The position numbers and the translations under genes were made by a program. This document shows, one piece after another, positions 50,461 through 58,448 of a DNA stretch of 64,000 nt (positions within the stretch are counted from its first letter, which is position 1; each line of letters starts with the position of its first letter). Source of the DNA: Verrucomicrobiota bacterium (GTDB lineage: Bacteria > Verrucomicrobiota > Verrucomicrobiia > Opitutales > Opitutaceae); assembly GCA_023416735.1 (NCBI GenBank), contig JAEZGX010000011.1:62001-126000 (forward strand), in the 5' to 3' direction. The notes beneath the pieces were generated by a model. That model saw only the letters and a list, made by a program, of their open reading frames with translations, made no database searches and had not been told where the DNA came from.

Positions 50461-50970
50461 ATGAGAGCCGCATTCGGTTTTATTCTCGGACTGACTCTGG
50501 CGGCGGTTCCGCCCCCCGCCGTGGCAGAAACGCCGGAGTATCCTGCCAAGGGTATGAATGTCTTCGATCCCCAAGCGAACGGCATGGCGGATGTCGACGC
50601 GGCGTTGAAGCAGGCCGCAAACGACCGCAAGCGCGTGATCGTGATGTTCGGCGCGAACTGGTGCGGTTGGTGCCACCGACTCAACGATGCGTTCGAGAGC
50701 GATCCTGTTTTGATCGGCCACTTCAACCGCGACTTCGTGCTGGTGAAGGTCGACGTAAATGCGAAGTCGGGCCAGCAACGAAATCGCGACGTGGTTGAAC
50801 GTTTCGACAAACCCACGCGCGTCGGCCTCCCCGCCCTTCTGGTGCTCGAACCCACCGGCGCCATGGTCGCGCTGCAGAAAGCCAGCGAGTGGAAGATGCC
50901 AGATGGCAAAGCCTACCAGCGAAGCAAAGTGCTCGCCTCGTTCGAGAGTTGGGTGCCCGCGAAACCTTAG
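50461..50970 (+). CDS. Exported thioredoxin-like protein (Thioredoxin_7 type)
   Basis: 169-residue periplasmic thiol protein. A signal peptide (residues 1-23, ending PAVAETP) precedes a thioredoxin fold with the redox motif GANWCGWCHRLNDAF near 63, the cis-Pro loop RVGLPALLVL near 125 and a strand-helix end. The CGWC form followed by H-x-x is typical of Thioredoxin_7/DUF255 relatives. It starts at ATG 50461; GTG 50458 is one codon earlier. Divergent from the PEP-CTERM gene. Confidence 0.88.
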   Translation: MRAAFGFILGLTLAAVPPPAVAETPEYPAKGMNVFDPQANGMADVDAALKQAANDRKRVIVMFGANWCGWCHRLNDAFESDPVLIGHFNRDFVLVKVDVNAKSGQQRNRDVVERFDKPTRVGLPALLVLEPTGAMVALQKASEWKMPDGKAYQRSKVLASFESWVPAKP

Positions 50971-51043
50971 CCGGCTCAGGGCAACACTTGCAAAGGGCTG
51001 GATTGCCTTGCGACTGCGGCCGGATTGCATCCGCGCCTGCCAC

Positions 51044-51961
51044 ATGTCCGAGCCGTATCCCGACCTGTTGTATCGCGTTGCACACCGATTGCTGATCGCT
51101 CCGGTGCGCACGGCTCCAGCCGAGGCACTGGCCCTGATCGGATCCACGTTCGATGCCGACCGCGCGTGGCTCATCCGGCTCGACGAGCCGCTGCAAAACT
51201 TCTGGGTCGCTTACGAATGGTGCGCCGACGGTGTGCCGGCGTGCCTTCCCGATCTCCCCTGCGTGCCCACGACACTGATCGCGCATCCGCTGCGCGATTT
51301 CTTGCAGGACAAATCCGTCGTCATCGCCGACATCGAAAAACTGCCACCCGACGCGCAGGCATTGAAAGAAGAGATGCGGCGCGAGGGAAATCGGGCGACC
51401 GCCGGCGTGCCGTTGTGGCGCGAGGGAAAACTGGTCGCGCTCATCGGCCTCGATGATGTGCGAAAAATCCACCCTTGGCCCAAAGCGGAGATGGCGTGCT
51501 TGCGTTCGCTCGGTCAACTCGTGCTGGCCGCCGCGGATCGACACCCCGACGCCCTCGAAACGCCCGCCGCCGCTCGCTCCACGCATCTCGATTCGGGCGG
51601 CTGCTATCTGCGCGCGGGCAACTGCCACGTTCAAGTGCACTGGGATGAGGTCGTCTCGATCTCGGCCGAGGGCGATCACTCCCGCGTGCGCCTCGCCGGC
51701 GGCCGGGAGTTTTTCGAACTCAAGGCGCTCAGTGTGTGGATGGCGACGTTGCCCGCAGACCAGTTTGTCCGCGTCCACCGATCGCACATCGTCAACTGGT
51801 CTCACGTCGAGCGCGTGCGGCGTGCTTCCGGGGGCCGATGGACCATCGAGCTAAAAGAAGGCCGCTCGGTTCCCGTCGGACGTTCCTGCCAGGACGACGT
51901 CCGCACCCGCCTCAATCTCCGCCGCGTGCGGCGCGGCGCGGATCGAGCCGGGCCGCGTTAA
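51044..51961 (+). CDS. GAF-LytTR transcriptional regulator
   Basis: 305-residue DNA-binding regulator. Residues 1-170 are a GAF-like sensor domain (LYRVAHRLLIAPVRTAPAEA start; FDADRAWLIRLDEPLQNFWV; ATAGVPLWREGKLVALIGLDD). Residues ~190-295 are a LytTR domain (HWDEVVSISAEGDHSRVRLA, then FVRVHRSHIVNWSHVERVRR). No receiver domain is present, so it senses a ligand or redox state through GAF rather than via a kinase. The ATG at 51044 is the family start; an open frame continues upstream but overlaps the thioredoxin gene. It sits 1 kb before the lipid/glycan cluster and may control it (inference). Confidence 0.87.
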   Translation: MSEPYPDLLYRVAHRLLIAPVRTAPAEALALIGSTFDADRAWLIRLDEPLQNFWVAYEWCADGVPACLPDLPCVPTTLIAHPLRDFLQDKSVVIADIEKLPPDAQALKEEMRREGNRATAGVPLWREGKLVALIGLDDVRKIHPWPKAEMACLRSLGQLVLAAADRHPDALETPAAARSTHLDSGGCYLRAGNCHVQVHWDEVVSISAEGDHSRVRLAGGREFFELKALSVWMATLPADQFVRVHRSHIVNWSHVERVRRASGGRWTIELKEGRSVPVGRSCQDDVRTRLNLRRVRRGADRAGPR

Positions 51962-51975
51962 TCCGCACCGCGAAT

Positions 51976-52896
51976 CTATATCGTTTCTCCCAATCGATCT
52001 CCCATCCGCGCGTAAACTTCCATGCACCCCGCGCAGGGTTGCAAAAGATCCGCATCGAAGCGAATGCGCCCCGGCTCGAACACCGTGATCACGCAGGAGC
52101 CGCCAAACGCGAACAATCCTTTCTCCGCCCCTTTCTCCACCGCGCGCTCCGGAATGTGCGTCTGCCGAATGCTGCCGACATTCGTCGCGCCAACCTCGAA
52201 CATCGCCACGGTTCCGAACTCCGGCGAATCGATCAGCGTCAACACGCGTTTGTTCTGCACGAGATAATGCAGGTTCGTCCGCAGCGCGACCGGGCTCACC
52301 GAATACAACCAGCCGTTGATCAGCCGCGGCGCCGTGGGCATCCCACTCACCGGAAAATGAAACCGGTGATAGTCCACCGGACACAGCCGCGAGATCACCA
52401 TCGCGCCGCCTTTGAATTTATCCGCCAGCGGCCGCTGCCCTTCCGGCAACCGATCCTCGGCAAACAACTCCGCGAGCGTGAAGGTCGAGCCTTTCACATA
52501 AAAACCCGCGGTCTGCTCGACGTGCTGAAACACCAGATGCCTGCCATCCGCCGGAAAAACCGCCACGCGCTCGCCCGGCGCGATCGGCCGCGCTTCGGGT
52601 TTTAACGCGCGATAGAAGAATTCGTTGAAGGTCTTGTAGTCGAACGGCGACTTCGCGAACTCGTCCGCGTCGATGTCGTAGGCCGCAATGAAGGGCAGGA
52701 TGCGATTCGCGCTGTAACGCGCGTTCATTTTCCGCCCATACCACCACGAGAAAACCTTCCGCTTCGCCAACAGCCACACGAAGAACTTCCCCACCGGGTT
52801 TTCATACGCGAACCTCAACCACTTTTCGCCAAAGACTTTCTCGGTCTCGATGATCTTCTTGTAGCGATGATAAAACTGGATCGGCTCGGAAGGCAT
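51976..52896 (-). CDS. psd: Phosphatidylserine decarboxylase proenzyme
   Basis: 306-residue enzyme that makes phosphatidylethanolamine. The conserved start is PIQFYHRYKKIIETEKVFGE. FNEFFYRALKPEARPI (near 90), PADGRHLVFQ (Asp-His), and LCPVDYHRFHFPVSG (near 165) are active-site motifs. The pyruvoyl-forming self-cleavage site is FGGSCVITVFEPG near 270, with the Ser intact; the residue after it is Cys where Thr is usual. It belongs to the type seen in Clostridia and Bacteroidota. The ATG at 52896 fits the family; a GTG at 52956 is possible. It is convergent with the LytTR gene (14-base gap). Confidence 0.92.
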   Translation of the reverse strand: MPSEPIQFYHRYKKIIETEKVFGEKWLRFAYENPVGKFFVWLLAKRKVFSWWYGRKMNARYSANRILPFIAAYDIDADEFAKSPFDYKTFNEFFYRALKPEARPIAPGERVAVFPADGRHLVFQHVEQTAGFYVKGSTFTLAELFAEDRLPEGQRPLADKFKGGAMVISRLCPVDYHRFHFPVSGMPTAPRLINGWLYSVSPVALRTNLHYLVQNKRVLTLIDSPEFGTVAMFEVGATNVGSIRQTHIPERAVEKGAEKGLFAFGGSCVITVFEPGRIRFDADLLQPCAGCMEVYARMGDRLGETI

Positions 52897-53027
52897 GCGC
52901 GCGAACCTTCGCCCAAAGCCGGCCGCGCGCAAAGCAGATTTCAACACCATCTGCACCGTCCGTGCGCAAGGATCGCGTGGAGCGTTAACACCTTGAATTG
53001 AATCTGCCGGTTTTTACTTTCCCCGCC

Positions 53028-53390
53028 GTGCCCTCCAGCGCCTCGACCCCTCCCGACCGGATTCGCCAGCTGCTCCGCGGATTTCCCGAAACCGCCATTA
53101 GCGCCTGCCAGCAGTTTGAAGCCACCGGCTCGCACGCCGCGTTCGATGACGCACTCGGCCAAATCATCCAACATCACCTCAATCAACCGCCCGCCACCGA
53201 CGTCGCCCAACTCCCTGGCAGCACCCGGCTCGTCGAGGATCTCGGTCTCGATTCGCTCACGATGGTCGAGATGGCCTTTCTGTTCGAAGATCTCTTCTCA
53301 ACCAAGATCCCGCCCGAAGAACTGCCCAAAGTCGTTACGCTCGATGATCTGCGCACTTTGCTCCGGGCTCGCCTCCCCGCCCGCTCCTGA
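53028..53390 (+). CDS. Acyl carrier protein with an N-terminal extension
   Basis: 120-residue carrier protein. Residues about 45-115 match ACP; the phosphopantetheine serine is in DLGLDSLTMVEMAFLFED near 79, and VVTLDDLRTLLRARL closes the four-helix fold. The ~40-residue N-terminal extension (PDRIRQLLRGFPETAISACQ) is helical and not found in housekeeping AcpP. The GTG at 53028 is the likeliest start; a TTG at 52998 is also in frame. It stands 3 bases before the ketosynthase gene, so the pair probably builds or hands over an acyl chain for the pathway downstream. Confidence 0.88.
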   Translation: MPSSASTPPDRIRQLLRGFPETAISACQQFEATGSHAAFDDALGQIIQHHLNQPPATDVAQLPGSTRLVEDLGLDSLTMVEMAFLFEDLFSTKIPPEELPKVVTLDDLRTLLRARLPARS

Positions 53391-53393
53391 GCC

Positions 53394-54677
53394 ATGACGC
53401 GCAGCTCGAACGGCCGCCGCGTCGTCATCAGCGGTCTTGGTTTTATCACGTGCATCGGCAACGACCGCGCCAGCGTCACCGCGAGCCTACGCCAGCAACG
53501 ACACGGCATCGAACGTTTCGACTTCATCCCCGGCGCGGAATTGCCGGTGCGCGTCGCCGGCACGATCAAGGAATTCGACACCCGCTCCGACCACTTCTCC
53601 GAATGGCGCTGGCCCGATCGCTACACCTTCACGCGTGAATCTCTCCGCAGCCTGCCCCCCCATGGTTTGCACGCGAGATGCGCGGTTGACCAACTCATCG
53701 CCGAGGCCCGCCTCACGCCCGAACTCCTCGCTGACGAGAGCACCGGACTCTTCACTGCGTCGGCCGGCTCGCCCTTCCTGCAACGGCTTCACCTCAACGC
53801 CATACACGAAACCCGCGGCGAGCGAGTCCCACCCATGAGCGTCGTCAGTTCCGCTTCAGGCACGCTCAACTTCAACCTCGCCGCCCACTACGGCATCCGG
53901 GGCGCCGTGTGCGGTTTCACTTCGGCGTGCGCCTCGACCGCCCACGCCATCGGTTATGCCACCGACGAAATCGCGCGCGGTCGCTTGCAGCGGGTGATCG
54001 TCGTCGGCGGGGACGAGCTCACCGCCGAATCGACTTACTCCTTTCACGGCATGCGTGCCTTGTCGCGCAACCCCGATCCCAACACTGCCTCGCGTCCTTT
54101 CGACGCCGCCCGCGATGGTTTCGTCGGCACCGGCGGCGCCTGCGCTTTGTTGCTCGAAAACGCGGATGCCGCCCGCGAGCGGGGAGCTCCGATCTTCGCC
54201 GAGGTGATCGGCTGGGGCCAATCCGCCGATGGCTATCACATGGCCATCACCGACCCCGCCGGCCACGGCCTGGCCCGCGCGATGCGACGCGCCCTCGACG
54301 ACGCCGGGGTCACGCCCGGCGAAATCGATTACGTCAACGCTCACGCCACGTCGACGCCGTCGGGCGATCGCTCCGAGCTGAAGGCCCTCCACACGATTTT
54401 CACTGCCGTCGGCGCGCGTCCGGCCGTTAGCAGCACCAAGGCGTTGACTGGTCACGGCCTCTCCATGGCCGCGGTGATGGAGACCGCGTTCTGCGCCGTC
54501 GCCATGGCGGAAGGTTTTACGCCAGGCCAGTCGCACCTCGTCACCCCGGACGCCGATTGCGGTGAACTGAATCTCCCACGGGAAAATCTCCCTCGCCCTC
54601 CCGAGATCGTGCTCAAAAACAGCAGTGGCTTCGGCGGCAGCAATGTCTCGCTCGTCCTGCGCCGCGCATCCGCGTAA
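53394..54677 (+). CDS. fabF: Beta-ketoacyl-ACP synthase, KAS II/FabF class
   Basis: 427-residue thiolase-fold condensing enzyme. The N-terminus is RVVISGLGFITCIGNDRASV. The catalytic triad is intact: Cys in FTSACASTAHAIGYA near 181, His in VNAHATSTPSGDRSELKAL near 318, His in KALTGHGLSMA near 355. SSGFGGSNVSLVL closes the fold. The active-site surroundings (SACAST, NAHATS) differ from housekeeping FabF (TACATG, NAHGTS), which suggests a dedicated role. The ACP lies 3 bases upstream and the glycosyltransferase set begins 84 bases downstream. Confidence 0.9.
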   Translation: MTRSSNGRRVVISGLGFITCIGNDRASVTASLRQQRHGIERFDFIPGAELPVRVAGTIKEFDTRSDHFSEWRWPDRYTFTRESLRSLPPHGLHARCAVDQLIAEARLTPELLADESTGLFTASAGSPFLQRLHLNAIHETRGERVPPMSVVSSASGTLNFNLAAHYGIRGAVCGFTSACASTAHAIGYATDEIARGRLQRVIVVGGDELTAESTYSFHGMRALSRNPDPNTASRPFDAARDGFVGTGGACALLLENADAARERGAPIFAEVIGWGQSADGYHMAITDPAGHGLARAMRRALDDAGVTPGEIDYVNAHATSTPSGDRSELKALHTIFTAVGARPAVSSTKALTGHGLSMAAVMETAFCAVAMAEGFTPGQSHLVTPDADCGELNLPRENLPRPPEIVLKNSSGFGGSNVSLVLRRASA

Positions 54678-54761
54678 TGACTTTCCAACTACGCAACATC
54701 AGCGCCACCCGACGACTTTGCGCTCGGCCGCCCGCGTGGAAGTCCCGGTGAATTTCGTCTG

Positions 54762-55580
54762 ATGGCCACGGTCCTGGTTTGCTACGCTGCCGGTCCTCGC
54801 GTGCACCTGCTGAACCAGCAGGCGCTCGTGTCTTCGGCCCGCCGCTTCGGAGTGGACCGCGTCATCGCGCGCGGTCCTTGGCCCGCCGACGATCCTTTTG
54901 TCCGTCAGCATCGCACTGTGCTCAGTTCCGCGGAAGGCGCCGGCTATTGGGTATGGAAACCGCGTTGCATCCTCGCCGCGATGGAGGAAGCGGCCGAAGA
55001 CGACGTGATCGTCTATGCCGATTCAGGCAGCCTGCTACGGAGCTCGCTCGAACCCCTCGTCACCGCCGCCACGCAGGGCGACGGAGTCCTCTTCTGGAAC
55101 GAGTATCTGAACCAGCACTACGTGAAGCGCGATTGCTTCGTGTTCACCCAAACCGATGCGCCGCGCTACCACGAGGCCCGCCAACTCGACGCCGCATTCC
55201 TTGCCTTTCGCAACACCGCGCGCACGCGCGCCTTCGTGCGCCGCTGGCTCGAAGCGTGCACGGACCCGCGGCTCGTCAGCGACGAGCCCAACACTTGCGG
55301 GTTGCCGAATCTGCCCGGCTTCGTCGGTCACCGCCACGATCAGTCGGTGCTCACGTTGCTGTTCCTCCGCGAACAAGCCCGGTTGGATTTCAAACTCTTC
55401 CCTCGCCGCATCAAATATCGCTACCTCTGTCACCACCGTCGGCGCACGCCATGGATGCCGATCTGGCTCTGGCACGCGTTTCATGACGGCGGCGAAGCCT
55501 GGATCCATCGCTCACGCCGCCGGCTGCGCGTCTATCGCAAACTCATCCGTCGACCGTCCTCCCATGCGCCGACTGCCTGA
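54762..55580 (+). CDS. GT-A-like glycosyltransferase-family protein
   Basis: 272-residue soluble protein. It has the set of motifs seen in a little-studied family of capsule-cluster glycosyltransferases: GAGYWVWKPRCILAAM near 63, an acidic YADSGS near 86 (in the place of a DxD), and the end motif VGHRHDQSVLTLLFL near 189. Helices and a basic C-terminal tail (HRSRRRLRVYRKL) could sit at the membrane. The donor and acceptor are unknown. The stop overlaps the start of the next gene by 17 bases. Confidence 0.65.
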   Translation: MATVLVCYAAGPRVHLLNQQALVSSARRFGVDRVIARGPWPADDPFVRQHRTVLSSAEGAGYWVWKPRCILAAMEEAAEDDVIVYADSGSLLRSSLEPLVTAATQGDGVLFWNEYLNQHYVKRDCFVFTQTDAPRYHEARQLDAAFLAFRNTARTRAFVRRWLEACTDPRLVSDEPNTCGLPNLPGFVGHRHDQSVLTLLFLREQARLDFKLFPRRIKYRYLCHHRRRTPWMPIWLWHAFHDGGEAWIHRSRRRLRVYRKLIRRPSSHAPTA

Positions 55581-56526
55581 CGCCACCCTCTACACGAACA
55601 TCGACGCGTGCCTCGACTATTGTCGTGCGCTTCCGGGCGCCCCGATGTCCACCGACACGCCGCCGACACCGGTGCATTTCTTCTGGCGCGGGAAATTCTC
55701 CGCGAAAACAGCCTTCGGCCTGCGGAGCTTTCTCGCCACGCAGGACCTCGCCCGCACGCCCGCCGTGCTCTGGCTCGAAGACGCCACCGAATTTTCCCGC
55801 GCCGCGCACAACCCGCACCTCGCTCCCCTCCTGCCACTCATCGAGCTGCGGCATTTCGATGTCGTTCGCGAGATCGAGGACACGCCGTTCGCCTCCTCCG
55901 CCTGGGTGCTCGACACCGACAATGCTCCGGCGGCATCGGACGTCGCACGACTCGTCATCCTCTATCGTCACGGCGGGATCTATTCGGATCTCGACGCGGT
56001 TTTCCTGCGCGACCTCGCGCCGCTTCTGCGCCTGACCGCCGACGCCGAATTCGGTTTTCAATGGTCGGGCGAACCACGCGGGACGCACGCGTTTATCCGG
56101 CTGCATGCCGGTAGTCCCGTGGCGAATACACTGATGGAGCGCGCCAACCTCGCACGCAGCGTCCACTCCACTGCCCTGCTGTCGTATCGCGACCCGCTGC
56201 CGGAGTTCCTGGTGTTGCCCGTCGCCTTTTTTTCCCCGCTCTGGTTGCAGGTCGACGGCCACGATCGCAGCCGCTTCGCCCCCTTTGTCCGTTTTGCGGA
56301 TTTCTTCCGCCGCTTTCGCTGGTGGTATCGCGTCGATCCCGCTCGCAGCTCTGTGGGGAATTTTTTCCCCGGCGCGTTCACGTATCACTGGCACGGTCGC
56401 TGGGCGCTCGGCGAATATCGCGATTCCTATGCCGGCCTCCTCGACGCCGAGTTCAACCACCGGCTGCGCGCACGTTATCCCACGCTGCCGCCCGTCGTCC
56501 CGCTCGGCGAAAACCTCCCGCCATGA
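55564..56526 (+). CDS. Glycosyltransferase family 32 (DXD-type) protein
   Basis: 320-residue GT-A glycosyltransferase. The GT32 core ILYRHGGIYSDLDAVFLRDL near 136-155 contains the catalytic DLD (DXD) that binds the nucleotide-sugar. The N-terminus has PVHFFWRGKF, the usual opening, and TPFASSAWVLDTDNAPAASDVAR comes before the core. A C-terminal FTYHWHGRWALGEY resembles the WxH-type acceptor loop. The ATG at 55564 lies inside the previous gene's end, and the stop overlaps the next gene (ATGA), so these are translationally coupled. Confidence 0.82.
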   Translation: MRRLPDATLYTNIDACLDYCRALPGAPMSTDTPPTPVHFFWRGKFSAKTAFGLRSFLATQDLARTPAVLWLEDATEFSRAAHNPHLAPLLPLIELRHFDVVREIEDTPFASSAWVLDTDNAPAASDVARLVILYRHGGIYSDLDAVFLRDLAPLLRLTADAEFGFQWSGEPRGTHAFIRLHAGSPVANTLMERANLARSVHSTALLSYRDPLPEFLVLPVAFFSPLWLQVDGHDRSRFAPFVRFADFFRRFRWWYRVDPARSSVGNFFPGAFTYHWHGRWALGEYRDSYAGLLDAEFNHRLRARYPTLPPVVPLGENLPP

Positions 56527-57479
56527 CACTGCGTTCGCCTTTGCCGGAACCTGCGGTGCGTGACCGCGTTCTCGTGATTTATCACCGACGCGACAGTCTC
56601 TGGGGACTCACCCGCGTGCAGGGACTGTTTTCCGAATTCTTCGCCGTGCTCGGCGCTCTGCGCTACGCCGAGGAGCAGGGCGCCGCCGGCGTGCGCGTCT
56701 GGTTCGACAGCTCGCTCTACCGCGATCCGGCGCGAAGTCCGAACTGGTGGAGTTATTTCTTCGCCGAACGAATGCCCTTGAGCCCCGCCGCCGCGTCGGC
56801 ACCCGAGGTGCATTGCAACGGCTGGCATCGCTACGGCCCGTTTGCCTGGAACGAGTCGTGGACCGCACGAAGTATCCCGTCCAATTCCGGCGCACGTCCC
56901 TATCCTCTCGATTCCGCCACCGACGTCCGCGAAGCGGCTCGATTGACCGCGCGTCACATCCGCGTGCTTCCAACCTGGACGCACGCGGTAGATGCCCTGT
57001 GGCGCTCAAATGTCGCTCCGGGCGACTTCACGATCGGCTTGCACTTCCGCGGCACCGACAAAGCCGGCTTCTTTCCCGCCCAGATTCCGCCATTCGAAGC
57101 GTATTGCCGCGAAATCGATCGCGTCCTCGCGCGCCAGCGCCCGGCCGCGTGGAAACTCTTCGTCGCCACCGATCAGGCCGAATTCGCCGCCTGGGCGCAG
57201 GCGACCTATGGTGAACGCGTATTCCTCCAGCCGATACCTCGCGCGCGCGCCGACGACGACCGCGCAGCCCGGCTGGGTTTGCACAAAGACCCGCAGCACC
57301 CTTCCGCTCCCAAGGGCAGCGCGGCGGTGATCGACTGTCTCGCACTCGCGCGCTGCGACTACCTGATCAAGAGCCGCTCCAGCCTTTCCGATGCGTCGAT
57401 GGCTTTCAATGCGTCGCTCCCCTGGACGCTCCTGCTCGGCAACCAAGCCGTGGCGTCGGACTCGCCCGAATGCCCATAA
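56523..57479 (+). CDS. Fucosyltransferase-superfamily (NodZ/FUT8-like) protein
   Basis: 318-residue GT-B-like protein. The donor-binding motif is FTIGLHFRGTDKAGFF near 174, corresponding to HxRRTDK of alpha-1,6-fucosyltransferases and NodZ, with Gly in place of the second Arg. A C-terminal LALARCDYLIKSRSSLSDAS near 283 corresponds to the second conserved nucleotide-sugar region. GDP-fucose or a similar deoxyhexose is possible, but other sugars are not excluded. It overlaps both neighbouring genes (ATGA upstream; 10 bases downstream). Confidence 0.68.
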   Translation: MTLRSPLPEPAVRDRVLVIYHRRDSLWGLTRVQGLFSEFFAVLGALRYAEEQGAAGVRVWFDSSLYRDPARSPNWWSYFFAERMPLSPAAASAPEVHCNGWHRYGPFAWNESWTARSIPSNSGARPYPLDSATDVREAARLTARHIRVLPTWTHAVDALWRSNVAPGDFTIGLHFRGTDKAGFFPAQIPPFEAYCREIDRVLARQRPAAWKLFVATDQAEFAAWAQATYGERVFLQPIPRARADDDRAARLGLHKDPQHPSAPKGSAAVIDCLALARCDYLIKSRSSLSDASMAFNASLPWTLLLGNQAVASDSPECP

Positions 57480-58408
57480 ACCGGCCTCTTTCCTTTCTGC
57501 GACGCGTTCACGCGACGCTGCTCAGCGGCCTTTACCGCTGGCCGCGCGAACACTTCCAAGTGTTCGTCGCCCGCGGCGACATCGCTTCGCCCGTGCCAAT
57601 TCGCGCGCCGCTGTTCAGCTACTACGCGGATCCGTTTGTGCGAGTATTCAACGGAAGCCCATGGCTGTTCGTTGAGGAGTTCTCGTATCTCCACAATCGC
57701 GCCTGGCTTGCCGTCCTGCCGCTGACCACGCAGCTCCGGCCAGCCGGACCGGCCCGCCGCATCGCCTTGGTCGACAACACCCACGTCTCATTTCCCTGCG
57801 TATTCGAACACAACGGCGAACTCTGGCTGCTGCCCGAAACATCCGGGGCGCGACGCATCGATCTCTACCGCTGCGCCGAGTTCCCGCACCGCTGGCAGCG
57901 CGAACGCACCTTGCTTTCGCATATCGACGCCGCGGATACAGCTCCGCTGTGGCACGATGGCCGCTGCTGGCTGATCACGTCGACGCGCGCCAACCCGCGC
58001 GAGGGCGGCCACCGCTCGCTCGCGATCTTTCACGCCGACGATTTGCTCTCGTCCCGCTGGGAAGCGCACCCGATCAACGGTTCTGGCGTTTACGCCGCCT
58101 CCCCTTTTTCCGCCGGCCGCAACGCCGGAGCGATCCTCCCGACCGAAGGAATTGGCCTGCGCCCCGTGCAGGCGAGCCACCACTACTACGGCGAATCCCT
58201 CGCGTGGAGAAACCTTGTGCGGCTCACACGCACGGAGTTTTCCGAGCACCCTGCCCCCGCTCCGGCCGCAGCAGGTGGAGCAACCGAAACGCCCTGGCAT
58301 CATTTCTCGGCGCACGAAGGCGTGATGGCGTGGGATACCCGCGACCGTGTGAGTTACGCGCAACACGTGCCGTGGCTTCGGGGCCGCGCCTCGCGTCCGC
58401 CGGGATAA
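57470..58408 (+). CDS. Beta-propeller protein resembling the N-terminal domain of GINT1-type glycosyltransferases
   Basis: 312-residue soluble protein. The repeated blades YADPFVRVFNGSPWLFVEEF (near 50), VSFPCVFEHNGELWLLPETS (near 105), APLWHDGRCWLITSTR (near 160) and GVYAASPFSAGRNAG are the signature of a five-bladed propeller. It is found in plant GINT1 (glucosaminyl inositolphosphorylceramide transferase) and in bacterial glycan clusters, alone or fused to transferases. The function in bacteria is not settled; it may be a transferase or a lyase. The start overlaps the preceding gene by 10 bases; 40 bases separate it from the ABC exporter. Confidence 0.68.
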   Translation: MPINRPLSFLRRVHATLLSGLYRWPREHFQVFVARGDIASPVPIRAPLFSYYADPFVRVFNGSPWLFVEEFSYLHNRAWLAVLPLTTQLRPAGPARRIALVDNTHVSFPCVFEHNGELWLLPETSGARRIDLYRCAEFPHRWQRERTLLSHIDAADTAPLWHDGRCWLITSTRANPREGGHRSLAIFHADDLLSSRWEAHPINGSGVYAASPFSAGRNAGAILPTEGIGLRPVQASHHYYGESLAWRNLVRLTRTEFSEHPAPAPAAAGGATETPWHHFSAHEGVMAWDTRDRVSYAQHVPWLRGRASRPPG

Positions 58409-58448
58409 GGATTGCGCGACTTTCGCCGCGTCGGTGCAGTGAACGCCG

